NCBI GenBank assembly: GCA_039798005.1
Contig: JBDKGV010000087.1
Location: 1-13,870, forward strand
Source: JBDKGV01 sp039798005
GTDB taxonomy: Bacteria > Fibrobacterota > Fibrobacteria > UBA5070
Direction of reading: 5' to 3'
DNA length: 13,870 nucleotides
Part shown: positions 7,533-13,870 of the stretch, in pieces
Position numbering within the stretch: the first letter of the stretch is position 1
How the letters are laid out: each line of letters opens with the position of its first letter
Notes under the pieces: model-generated
The model's input: only the letters and a program-made list of their open reading frames with translations
Told to the model about the DNA's origin: nothing
The model's database searches: none
Position numbers and translations under genes: made by a program

Positions 7533-7552
7533 GGCGCAAGAGGACTTGCGCC
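7533..7552. repeat. Perfect inverted repeat (8-bp arms, 4-nt loop) in the rng leader
   Basis: GGCGCAAG (7533-7540) and CTTGCGCC (7545-7552) are exact reverse complements around AGGA. In the leftward transcript this forms a GC-rich hairpin ending about 130 nt upstream of the rng start codon, close to the 5' end if the candidate promoter is right. There is no U-run after it in either direction, so it is not a standard terminator. Possible roles are a 5' stabilising stem, a target for RNase feedback, or a protein operator. Confidence 0.6.
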
Positions 7553-7565
7553 TATGGATCCTCAA

Positions 7566-7595
7566 AGTTTAGTCAAATTGCGCGCGTCGAGCCAA
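7566..7595 (-). promoter_or_regulatory. Weak candidate promoter for rng
   Basis: On the minus strand TTGGCT (7595-7590) and TAAACT (7571-7566) are 18 bases apart, each matching the sigma70 consensus at 4 of 6 positions. The start would be near 7559, just before the perfect hairpin, giving a leader of about 157 nt. An alternative -35, TTGACT at 7576-7571, lacks a good -10. Low confidence. Confidence 0.25.
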
Positions 7596-7689
7596 CTTCT
7601 CGATTCATCCACACGCCAAACCCGCCCTTGGCCCCTGCTCGCAGCCGGACTCCCTTCATCGAAGGATCAGATTTTCCTTCACTTCGCCG

Positions 7690-7718
7690 TTGCATCCAAG
7701 GCTCCAACTCGATATATT
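7690..7718 (+). promoter_or_regulatory. Sigma70-like promoter of the tetR-exporter operon
   Basis: TTGCAT (7690-7695) and TATATT (7713-7718) are separated by exactly 17 bases, matching consensus at 4 and 5 of 6 positions. The expected start is near 7725. It lies 44 nt upstream of the tetR start codon. The -10 and start site fall inside the palindrome at 7710-7748, so a bound repressor would block polymerase. Confidence 0.6.
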
Positions 7719-7748
7719 CATCATAATTGAATAATGATTCATGTATCG
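7710..7748. promoter_or_regulatory. Probable TetR operator: 39-bp imperfect palindrome
   Basis: The sequence is symmetric about G7729, with 15 of 19 base pairs matching between the arms. It runs from CGATATAT (7710-7717) on the left to ATGTATCG (7741-7748) on the right. The core 7720-7738 matches at 8 of 9 pairs (ATCATaATT, centre, AATaATGAT). It covers the -10 and the predicted transcription start and ends 20 bp before tetR. TetR-family repressors bind such palindromes as dimers or pairs of dimers, and self-repression from the operator next to their own gene is common. That this repressor uses this site is inference. Confidence 0.62.
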
Positions 7749-7768
7749 ATTCAGAAAAGGGACACGAC

Positions 7769-8353
7769 ATGCGCACACGCAGCGGAGACAAACGGGGCGA
7801 CATTCTCAAAGCCTCCATCCAGATCTTTGCTCACCAAGGGTTCGATTGCGCCAAGGTGGCATCCATTGCCCACGAGGCCAAGATCGCCACCGGGAGCGTC
7901 TACCTCTACTTCCAAGGCAAGGACGAAATCCTCGATTGTCTCTTTGAGGAATTTTGGGACAGTCTCCTTGCCACCATGAAAACCATTGATGACCCCGCCC
8001 CCATGAAGCGGATCGAGGCCCAATTGGGTGCCTTCTTTGATGGACTGGCCGACAACCGCGCCTTCTCCATGATCTACTTGCGTGACTTCCACCGGTTTGC
8101 CGCCCGCCCCTCTCCACGCCAGGAATCTTGGCTCGCCTGTTTGGCCTTGGGGCGCGCCGCCTTCCAGGAAGCGGCCCTGCGTCCCTTTGATGCCAGCGAC
8201 ATCGCCCTTTCGCACGCTTACGTGTTCGGGGGGGTCCGTTCCGCGTTGGAACATTGGATGAGCCATGAGGAACTGCCTCGCAACCTCGTCCGTACACGCA
8301 TGTTGACCATGGCCATCGCAAGCATCGCTGCCCTTGCCAAGGAGATCGAATGA
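7769..8353 (+). CDS. TetR/AcrR-family transcriptional repressor (194 aa)
   Basis: The N-terminal helix-turn-helix domain covers about residues 9-58: ILKASIQIFAHQGFD (12-26), VASIAHEAKIATGSVYLYF (30-48) and GKDEIL (50-55), the standard TetR pattern with the recognition helix around 40-46. The C-terminal part (about 60-194) is helical and variable, as expected for a ligand-binding and dimer domain; its ligand is not predictable. ATG 7769 is preceded by AAAAGGGA, and the HTH sits at the usual distance from it; an upstream TTG frame (7727) would lie inside the palindrome and is unlikely. The stop overlaps the tolC-type start as ATGA, so the repressor is the first gene of the export operon and probably controls its own level through the 7710-7748 palindrome, with relief by a substrate of the exporter. 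Confidence 0.93.
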   Translation: MRTRSGDKRGDILKASIQIFAHQGFDCAKVASIAHEAKIATGSVYLYFQGKDEILDCLFEEFWDSLLATMKTIDDPAPMKRIEAQLGAFFDGLADNRAFSMIYLRDFHRFAARPSPRQESWLACLALGRAAFQEAALRPFDASDIALSHAYVFGGVRSALEHWMSHEELPRNLVRTRMLTMAIASIAALAKEIE

Positions 8354-9801
8354 CATTGCTCCCCCTGTGGCTTTCCCTCCTGGGGGGAGCAAATTCCGCC
8401 GATCACCTGTCGTTGCCCAATGCCCTGGATCGTCTGGATGCGGGCAACCATCAGATCGAAGCTGCCAAGGCCCGCATTGCCACCGCCGAGGAGACCCGGA
8501 AGGCCGGTCGGGGGAATTTCTTGCCGGTGATCCGGCTTGAAGCCTCTGCCCAGCACCTGGATCGCGATCTCATCCTGGATCTGGACCCGATCCGCAGCGC
8601 CATGGTCCAATTGCAGGCAAATGACGCCGTCCAGCTCAAGAGTCTTTCCAGCGCCATGGCCGGGGCCCCGCTGACCCCTGCGCAACAAGCTCAAGTCCAG
8701 CAAGCCGCCACAGGCCAACTGGATGCCAAACTCCCCCACTTCGTGACCACAATCAAGGAACAAGACCACTGGACCGGCAATCTGTCCGTCTACCAGCCCC
8801 TGTTTCACGGCGGAAAAATCCTGGCAGCGCACCGCGTGAACACCGCAAGGGTCACGGCCGCCCAGGCGGAGAAGGAAAGGCAAAGCTCCGATCTGCGGCG
8901 GGATTTCACCCGTCTGTACCTCCAAGGGACCTTGCTGCAGCAGAGCCTGAAGTTGCGACTGAACGCCCAGGAAGCCATCCTTCGCCACCGGAACCGGGCC
9001 ACTCAACTGGTCGAGCAAGGAATGGCCGACAAGGCCGCGTTGCTGCGCGCCGAGATGGCGCTGGCCGACAGCCGAACCGCCCTTTCCGACGACAGCATGA
9101 AGCTTGAAAGCATCAGCTTGACCCTTGGGCAGATGTCGGGATCAGCCACGAACATCCTCCCTACAGACCCCCTTCCGCCACCTCCGCTTGGAATCCCCGT
9201 TGAGACCGGGGCATCCGGCCCGCATCCGCTGCTTGCCTCCCTGAGTGCCCAGGAGGATGTCGCCTCGCGCGCCGTGTCGGTCAAGACCGCCGACTTCCTC
9301 CCCGAGATCGGTGCCTTTGGCAAGTACGAACTCAACCGCGATGCCTTGTCAGCTCTGGACCCCTATTGGGTCGTAGGCGTGCGCGCAAGCATCACGCTTT
9401 TTCGCGGTGGCAACGATTGGTATTCCCGCCGCGCCGCCCTTTCCACCCGGCGCGAAGTCGCCGCAATGCGCGAGGAGGCAAAGTCGGCACTTCTGGCCCA
9501 GTCGCAACGGCAACAACTCGCCATGGAACAATCCCGCCGTCGCTGGGAGAACCTGAAGGCCCAAGGGTCGCTGGCTCGCGAGAACCATCGCGTCACGGAG
9601 ATGCGCTTTGCCCAAGGCCAAGCCACCGGCCTTGAGGTGGTCGATGCATGGCTGCTGATGCAGAAAGCCGACCTTGAGCAATTGGCCGCCGCCGCCGATG
9701 CCTGGATCAGTCTGGAAGAGATCCTGTGGGCCAATGGCCGCACCCGAGAATTCGCATCCGCCTGGACCACCGCGTCCTTTGCCCCTGGAGTTCGCCCATG
9801 A
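8350..9801 (+). CDS. TolC-family outer-membrane efflux protein (483 aa)
   Basis: TolC proteins form trimeric channels through the outer membrane and periplasm for tripartite exporters. A short signal peptide (about 1-17, ending GANSA) precedes LPNALDRLDAGNHQIEAAKARI (22-43), the typical first repeat start, then NFLPVIRLEAS (56-66). A glutamine- and alanine-rich stretch of about 60 residues (78-138) precedes the strand YQPLFHGGKI (148-157). The second repeat shows DFLPEIGAFGKYE (315-327), ITLFRGG (348-354) and a long helix to RFAQGQATGLEVVDA (419-433), the usual end of OEP domains. Long alpha-helical coiled coils fill the rest. The start ATG 8350 shares ATGA with the tetR stop and has AAGGAG five bases upstream. 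The stop overlaps the adaptor gene in the same way. No lipobox cysteine is present, so it is not an acylated OprM-type protein. Confidence 0.93.
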   Translation: MTLLPLWLSLLGGANSADHLSLPNALDRLDAGNHQIEAAKARIATAEETRKAGRGNFLPVIRLEASAQHLDRDLILDLDPIRSAMVQLQANDAVQLKSLSSAMAGAPLTPAQQAQVQQAATGQLDAKLPHFVTTIKEQDHWTGNLSVYQPLFHGGKILAAHRVNTARVTAAQAEKERQSSDLRRDFTRLYLQGTLLQQSLKLRLNAQEAILRHRNRATQLVEQGMADKAALLRAEMALADSRTALSDDSMKLESISLTLGQMSGSATNILPTDPLPPPPLGIPVETGASGPHPLLASLSAQEDVASRAVSVKTADFLPEIGAFGKYELNRDALSALDPYWVVGVRASITLFRGGNDWYSRRAALSTRREVAAMREEAKSALLAQSQRQQLAMEQSRRRWENLKAQGSLARENHRVTEMRFAQGQATGLEVVDAWLLMQKADLEQLAAAADAWISLEEILWANGRTREFASAWTTASFAPGVRP

Positions 9802-10757
9802 ACAAGCCAAAATCCATTTTCGCATCTTCCGTCTTGGGATTTCTGTTGGTTGGCTGCCAACCCAACGAAGCACCTTTCCTGACCGGCCTTGCCGATGGAC
9901 GCGAGATCCTGGTGGCTGCAAAGCTTGCCGGGCGCATCGGAGCCGTCCGGGTGAACGAAGGCGATCTCGTGAAGGCTGGCGACACCATTGCCATCCTCAC
10001 AAGCCCCGAGGTCATGGCCAAGGTCGAACAGGCCGCGGGAGCCTCGAAGAGTGCCGACGCACGCTTGCACATGGCCCGCAAAGGCGCCCGCAGCGAGGAA
10101 GTGCGCATGGCCGAAACCCAAGCCAACCAAGCCACCGAGGCCCGGAAACTTGCCGAGTCCACATGGAAGCGCATCGAAAAGCTGTTGGCGGACAGTGCCC
10201 TGACCCGCCAACAGGCCGACGAGGCGCAGTTCCGTTGGCGCGCCGCCCAGGAAACCGAGACCGCCGCGCTTTCACGGCTTGAGATGATCCGAAACGGCGC
10301 CCGCCCCGAGGAGATCGAGGCCGCCGAGGGCATGGCCCAAAGTGCCCGCAACGCCCTGACCGAAGCCCGTGTCTGGCAGAAGGAAGTCGTGGTCCTTGCA
10401 CCGTGCGACGGAATCGTCCAGAAGCGATACCTCACCGCCGGGGAAATCGCCGCCGCCGGTGCCCCCATTGTGATCCTGATCCGCCCCGAGGATGTCTGGG
10501 TCGCGCTCCCCGCCCGCGAAGACCAGCTCCAATCCTACCAGCTGGGCCAAGAAATCCAAGGAACCATCCCGGCGCTGGGGAAGGACGCCAAGTTCAAGGT
10601 CAGCTGGATGAGCGCCATGGGTGATTTCGCCACTTGGCGCTCCACGACCCGCAAGGGTGACGCCGACCTGCGATCCTTTGAAGTCCGCATGACGCCCGTG
10701 CAGCCTGTCAGCGGCCTGCTTCCTGGCATGACCGTACGCTTCCCCGCCGGGAAGTGA
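9798..10757 (+). CDS. HlyD/MFP-family periplasmic adaptor, lipoprotein (319 aa)
   Basis: Membrane-fusion proteins bridge an inner-membrane pump and a TolC channel. A lipoprotein signal sequence ends in the lipobox LLVGC, putting the acylated cysteine at residue 20. The barrel-sandwich (lipoyl) halves are about 36-72 (AGRIGAVRVNEGDLVKAGD) and 197-232 (APCDGIVQKRYLTAGE). Between them lies a long alpha-helical hairpin (about 73-195) with two GAR-(S/P)-EE repeats (97-101, 167-172), as in the YhiI/YbhG-like adaptors. The C-terminal beta-barrel includes FATWRSTTRKGD followed by FEVRMTP and GLLPGMTVRFP (306-316), typical of adaptors that pair with ABC-2 permeases. ATG 9798 overlaps the tolC-type stop as ATGA and has TGGAG seven bases upstream. 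Two bases separate its stop from the permease start. Confidence 0.93.
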   Translation: MNKPKSIFASSVLGFLLVGCQPNEAPFLTGLADGREILVAAKLAGRIGAVRVNEGDLVKAGDTIAILTSPEVMAKVEQAAGASKSADARLHMARKGARSEEVRMAETQANQATEARKLAESTWKRIEKLLADSALTRQQADEAQFRWRAAQETETAALSRLEMIRNGARPEEIEAAEGMAQSARNALTEARVWQKEVVVLAPCDGIVQKRYLTAGEIAAAGAPIVILIRPEDVWVALPAREDQLQSYQLGQEIQGTIPALGKDAKFKVSWMSAMGDFATWRSTTRKGDADLRSFEVRMTPVQPVSGLLPGMTVRFPAGK

Positions 10758-10759
10758 TC

Positions 10760-12997
10760 ATGGTCTCCTTGCTTGCCGCTGCGCGCGAGGAACTCAAGCG
10801 CCTTCGCTTCTCGCCCCTGCGGCTTCTCCTTTTGCTTGCGCCCTTCTTGGCCACCGCATTTTGCCTGTTGGTCTACTCGCAACGGGTCGCTCGCCATCTG
10901 CCGGTCGCGGTGCTGGATCTCGATCGTACCACACTGTCCCGCACCTTGGTCCGGGATCTCTCCGCTGCGCCACAGATCAAGCTCTCGCAATTCCAGACCC
11001 AGGAGCAGATTCAGGAGGCCTTTCGCAGAGGCACCATCCGCGCCGCCGTGGTCTTGCCGGCCGGAATGGACCGGGAAATCAAACTGGGCCGCACCGCCCG
11101 GGTGATCCTGTGGCGCGACGCCGCCAACCCGCTGGTGGCCAACCAGCTCTATGGGGCGATCTCCACGATCGTCTCGACCGAAGGCGCCCGTCTGGTGGTC
11201 CCGCGCTTGATGGGTGCAGGCCTTCCCTATTCCCAAGCCAAGGAAATGGCCCTTCCCCTGCGTTCCGATCCACGGGGCTTGGAGAACCCTGGCTTTGATT
11301 ATCTCGCCAACTTCGCCCCCGGCCTGCTCCCCATGTTCCTGCAGATGGGTCTGATGCTTGCCGCCGGAAGCATGCTCCCCAGAGGCTGGCGAGGACGCGA
11401 ACATGCCTTGCGAGAATTTCTTGGCCGCGCCCTGACTTGGGTGGTCCTGCAAGGGGCCATGGCCTTGGGCTTTTTTCTGGTGATCCTCCCGGCCTTGGGC
11501 GGACCGCACGCACCAACCCTGCCCACCGTGGCACTGATGGGGCTGCTCCTTGGGGTCTCGGTGGGCTTTGGGGGCCTGATCGGAGCCATTGCCCCTGAGC
11601 CACTGAAGGCCATGCAACTCCTGCTTGCCTTCAATACGCCCGCCTTCCCCTTTTCCGGCTACACCTTTCCCGAGTGGGCCATGCCCCCGATTCTTGCCCG
11701 CCTCACGCGACCGTTGCCGTTCAGCCTCTTTGTCGATGGATATCGCTCCTTTGCCGGCTGGGCAAGCGATCGCGCCTGGATCGGCATCTGGGGTCTGGTC
11801 GCATGGGTCGTCCTTTCGTGGCTGCTTCTTGTGGTCGCCTCGCGCAAGAAACGGTCCTTGCCCGAAAACCAGACGGCAACCATCGGAGCGAACACCCTTT
11901 CCAACCGCAGTCTCATCGCAGAATTGCGTCTCTTGGTGCGCAACGCCAATCTCAAGACGCTCTTTTTTGCAGCGCCCCTCGTCTACCTCGCCCTCTACGG
12001 CAGCATGTATGTCCTGAAGGAGGAGCAAGCCGTTCCCCTTGGCGTGGTCCATGGCAACGCCTCGACCCTCTCCCGGGAACTGGTCCGCAATCTCGATGCG
12101 CACCCCTCCATCGCCGTCGTCCCGCTGATTTCCATCAACCAGGCCAAGGAGGCCTTGCGCAAGGGGGAAGTGCGTGCCGTGCTCGAGCTTCCCGTCAACC
12201 TCGATCTGCGCCTGCGCCGCCGGGAAGCCACCTCGATCCCGTTGCTGTTTGTCGCCGATCGGTTCCTCCCGGCAAACGACCTTCAGCGAGGCGTTGCCGA
12301 AGTCCTCCTGTGGCGCGGCACCCAGGAGCGCCTGTTGACTCTCCAAGCCCGCGGGCTCGCCCCGAGCCAAGCCAGGGATCGCGCCACTGCACTTGCCCTG
12401 GACGACCGTCCTTTGGCCAATCCCCGGGAGACCTACGGCGATTTCATGCTGCCACCGCTGGGACTCTTGGTGCTGCATCAGTTGTGCTTTGTCGCCATCG
12501 CCTATGCGACGGCCTCGGCGGGAACCACTTCGCGCAAACGGCTCCTGGCGCGCCTTCTGATCTTTGTGCCCTGGTTTGGAATGTGGTGTCTGGCCTGGAT
12601 CGCCGGAGCCTTGCCGTTTTTCGACGTGCCCGTGACCCCCCAGGTGCTTCCCCTGACCTTGCTGTGCCTTGGCGGACTCGTGGCCGTGAGCCTTTTGGGC
12701 ATGTGCTTTGGGCTGCTCTTGCGCCGTCCGCTTGCCGTCCTGCAGCTGGGCGCGTTCACAAGCTACCCCTTCTTCTTCGGGTCGGGCGCGAGCTGGCCGT
12801 GGGAAGCCATTCCCGACTGGATCGCAAAGCCCATGCACCTGGTGCCTCTGACTCCCTGGCTTTCCGGAGCTGGACGGACCTTGCGGATGGGTGCCCGACT
12901 TCTTGACATCCGCACCGAACTCCTCCATCTGGCCCTTCTGACCGTCCTTTGGGTCGTGGTCCTTGAGATCCTGCGCAAGGTCAGGACCGCCACCTGA
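10760..12997 (+). CDS. Tandem-duplicated (fused) ABC-2-type transporter permease, two modules in one 745-aa chain
   Basis: Each half has the ABC-2/YhhJ layout: one N-terminal helix, a large extracytoplasmic domain, then five helices. Half 1 spans about 1-365 (helices near 20-40, 187-206, 224-246, 257-278, 284-302, 340-361). Half 2 spans about 385-745 (near 397-419, 562-586, 596-621, 629-654, 658-678, 720-738). Matching blocks stand about 378 residues apart: LSRTLVRDL (59-67) with LSRELVRNL (437-445), RRGTIRAAVVLP (89-100) with RKGEVRAVLELP (467-478), and the D-x-x-x-L-x-N-P motifs (170-177, 548-555). YhhJ-type permeases are single modules that act as dimers, so this chain is probably a built-in dimer of 12 helices. 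No ATP-binding domain (Walker A, LSGGQ) is present in the protein or elsewhere in the window. ATG 10760 has GGGAAG five bases upstream; GTG 10754 overlapping the adaptor stop is possible but lacks spacing for a ribosome-binding site. Confidence 0.9.
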   Translation: MVSLLAAAREELKRLRFSPLRLLLLLAPFLATAFCLLVYSQRVARHLPVAVLDLDRTTLSRTLVRDLSAAPQIKLSQFQTQEQIQEAFRRGTIRAAVVLPAGMDREIKLGRTARVILWRDAANPLVANQLYGAISTIVSTEGARLVVPRLMGAGLPYSQAKEMALPLRSDPRGLENPGFDYLANFAPGLLPMFLQMGLMLAAGSMLPRGWRGREHALREFLGRALTWVVLQGAMALGFFLVILPALGGPHAPTLPTVALMGLLLGVSVGFGGLIGAIAPEPLKAMQLLLAFNTPAFPFSGYTFPEWAMPPILARLTRPLPFSLFVDGYRSFAGWASDRAWIGIWGLVAWVVLSWLLLVVASRKKRSLPENQTATIGANTLSNRSLIAELRLLVRNANLKTLFFAAPLVYLALYGSMYVLKEEQAVPLGVVHGNASTLSRELVRNLDAHPSIAVVPLISINQAKEALRKGEVRAVLELPVNLDLRLRRREATSIPLLFVADRFLPANDLQRGVAEVLLWRGTQERLLTLQARGLAPSQARDRATALALDDRPLANPRETYGDFMLPPLGLLVLHQLCFVAIAYATASAGTTSRKRLLARLLIFVPWFGMWCLAWIAGALPFFDVPVTPQVLPLTLLCLGGLVAVSLLGMCFGLLLRRPLAVLQLGAFTSYPFFFGSGASWPWEAIPDWIAKPMHLVPLTPWLSGAGRTLRMGARLLDIRTELLHLALLTVLWVVVLEILRKVRTAT

Positions 12998-13082
12998 CTG
13001 GGAAGGTATCGGCCCTTGGTCCGTGCCCTGCTTGCCAAAAGTCCCGTAGCCAGAACCTCGGGTCAATCGGCATCTTTATCCG
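12998..13082. other. Gap between permease and acyltransferase
   Basis: These 85 bases show no hairpin with a T-run and no promoter that I trust: a TTGCCA at 13032-13037 lacks a -10 at the right distance. I see no clear terminator, so read-through from the export operon into the acyltransferase gene is possible. Confidence 0.4.
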
Positions 13083-13870
13083 ATGCCGCTTGACCTGCTC
13101 AGTCGTTTTCGCCAACCCCTGATGGGCCTGTCCATTCTTTGGGTCATCCTCTTCCACAGCCGCATCGCCATCCCCGACACGGGCCTGTGGATCCCCTTGG
13201 AATTCCTGAAATCCAGCGGCTACGGGGGCGTGGAAATCTTCTTCCTGCTCTCCGGATTGGGTCTTGCCTTCAGTTGGGCCAAGCGCCCCCTGCCCTACCT
13301 GGAATTCCTGAGCCGCCGCGTGCTGCGCATCCTGCCGGCCTTCTGGATCGGCATCCTTCTTTTCCATGGACTCTTCGCCCTGCGTCTGGAAACCGTCCCC
13401 ACCATTGGCCAACTGGCCAAAGGACTCACCGGACTTGATTTTTGGATCTCCGGGGAATGCGCCTTCTGGTTCGTTCCCGCCATCGTCGGCTTCTACGCCA
13501 CCTTCCCGCTGCTTGCACGCCTTCTTTGGCAGGAGAATACGCTCAAGCTCGGCTGGAGCCTCGGACTGCTTGTGGCCTCGGCTGTGCTTGCGGTAGCGAT
13601 GGCCTGGGCTGTTAATCACGAGCATGTCGGGCACGGTTACATGCTTCTGGTCTACATCCGCATCCCGCTCTTCTTGGCAGGAACCGCCATCGGCTTTGCC
13701 CTGATGCAGGGCTCCCGACCAACCGTACCCATGTGGGTACTGGTTGTGCTCTTGGTCGCGGGGATTGCAGGCCTATGGTGGGTCTTTCAAAACATCGACA
13801 GCCCTGTGCGCTGGCAAACCGGCTTGTGGTGGTTCCCCTTCTGGGTCATCCTCCTGCCCCTGAGCCTCTT
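13083..13870 (+). CDS. Acyltransferase-3 family (OafA/YrhL-like) integral membrane protein, N-terminal 262 residues, cut by the window edge
   Basis: Family members O-acylate sugars of surface polysaccharides, peptidoglycan or small molecules at the inner membrane. The first helix ends in LSILWVILFHSR, with the conserved catalytic-type His at residue 25. GYGGVEIFFLLSGLGLAFS (about 47-65) and FLSRRVLRILPAFW (about 77-90) follow, both standard motifs of the family. Several more hydrophobic helices continue to the right edge with no stop. The start ATG 13083 has no obvious ribosome-binding site, and the frame is closed upstream by a TAG at 13047, so the true start is here or at ATG 13122 (residue 14), which would cut into the first helix. 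It lies 85 nt after the permease. Substrate is unknown; a link with the exporter is only positional. Confidence 0.88.
   Translation, partial: MPLDLLSRFRQPLMGLSILWVILFHSRIAIPDTGLWIPLEFLKSSGYGGVEIFFLLSGLGLAFSWAKRPLPYLEFLSRRVLRILPAFWIGILLFHGLFALRLETVPTIGQLAKGLTGLDFWISGECAFWFVPAIVGFYATFPLLARLLWQENTLKLGWSLGLLVASAVLAVAMAWAVNHEHVGHGYMLLVYIRIPLFLAGTAIGFALMQGSRPTVPMWVLVVLLVAGIAGLWWVFQNIDSPVRWQTGLWWFPFWVILLPLSL

Larger units (their letters stand above)
7403..7768. other. Divergent intergenic control region between rng and tetR
   Basis: This 366-nt stretch has no convincing gene: a frame on the plus strand at 7380-7730 overlaps the rng start, has no ribosome-binding site and shows no family features. 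It contains the tetR promoter and palindrome on the right, a perfect hairpin-forming repeat at 7533-7552, and a weak leftward promoter candidate at 7566-7595. The last 60 bases before tetR are much more AT-rich than the surroundings. Confidence 0.75.

Noticed and set aside
5969..7726. 585-aa open frame on the plus strand opposite rng
   Set aside because: The opposite strand encodes a textbook RNase G with catalytic residues and zinc link; this frame has no family features.
7380..7730. 116-aa plus-strand frame in the divergent region
   Set aside because: It overlaps the rng start and the tetR promoter, has no ribosome-binding site and an unremarkable composition.
10535..13066. 843-aa open frame on the minus strand opposite the permease
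   Set aside because: It is rich in Gly, Gln, Lys, Arg and His without domains, lies antisense to a gene with clear family motifs, and runs through the adaptor end and the intergenic gap. It is explained by GC-rich codon bias on the opposite strand.

Overview
The window reads as chromosomal DNA of a GC-rich, diderm (Gram-negative) bacterium. The outer-membrane signs are a TolC-type efflux protein, a periplasmic MlaC-type lipid-binding protein and a lipoprotein membrane-fusion subunit. Nothing in the sequence fixes the phylum. The mix of genes would suit Fibrobacterota or a relative, but that is only an impression. No rRNA, tRNA, CRISPR array, transposase or phage gene was seen.

Left part (1-7402), all on the minus strand and read right to left: rng (RNase G/E family), argD (acetylornithine aminotransferase), an FAD-dependent geranylgeranyl-reductase-family oxidoreductase, a YbiB/TrpD2-like protein, an MlaC-like periplasmic protein, a two-helix membrane protein of unknown function, and the N-terminal half of ptsI (PTS enzyme I), which runs off the left edge. 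Gaps are 1, 54, 66, 39, -1 and 120 nt, so at least part of the run is probably co-transcribed. Extended -10 motifs before mlaC and ptsI suggest internal promoters, and the ptsI promoter is placed so that its transcript could be leaderless.

Middle (7403-7768): a 366-nt divergent control region. It holds a sigma70-like promoter for the right-hand genes, a 39-bp imperfect palindrome overlapping that promoter's -10 and start site (probable TetR operator), a perfect 8-bp-stem hairpin that would lie in the rng leader, and a weak candidate rng promoter.

Right part (7769-12997), plus strand: a compact export operon of tetR, tolC-type outer-membrane protein, HlyD-type lipoprotein adaptor and ABC-2 permease, joined by two ATGA overlaps and a 2-nt gap. 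The permease is unusual: two homologous ABC-2 modules about 378 residues apart are fused into one 745-aa protein, and no ATPase gene lies beside it. Together these genes would form a tripartite envelope-spanning exporter controlled by its own TetR repressor. An acyltransferase-3 membrane protein follows after 85 nt and runs off the right edge; whether it belongs to the operon is unclear.
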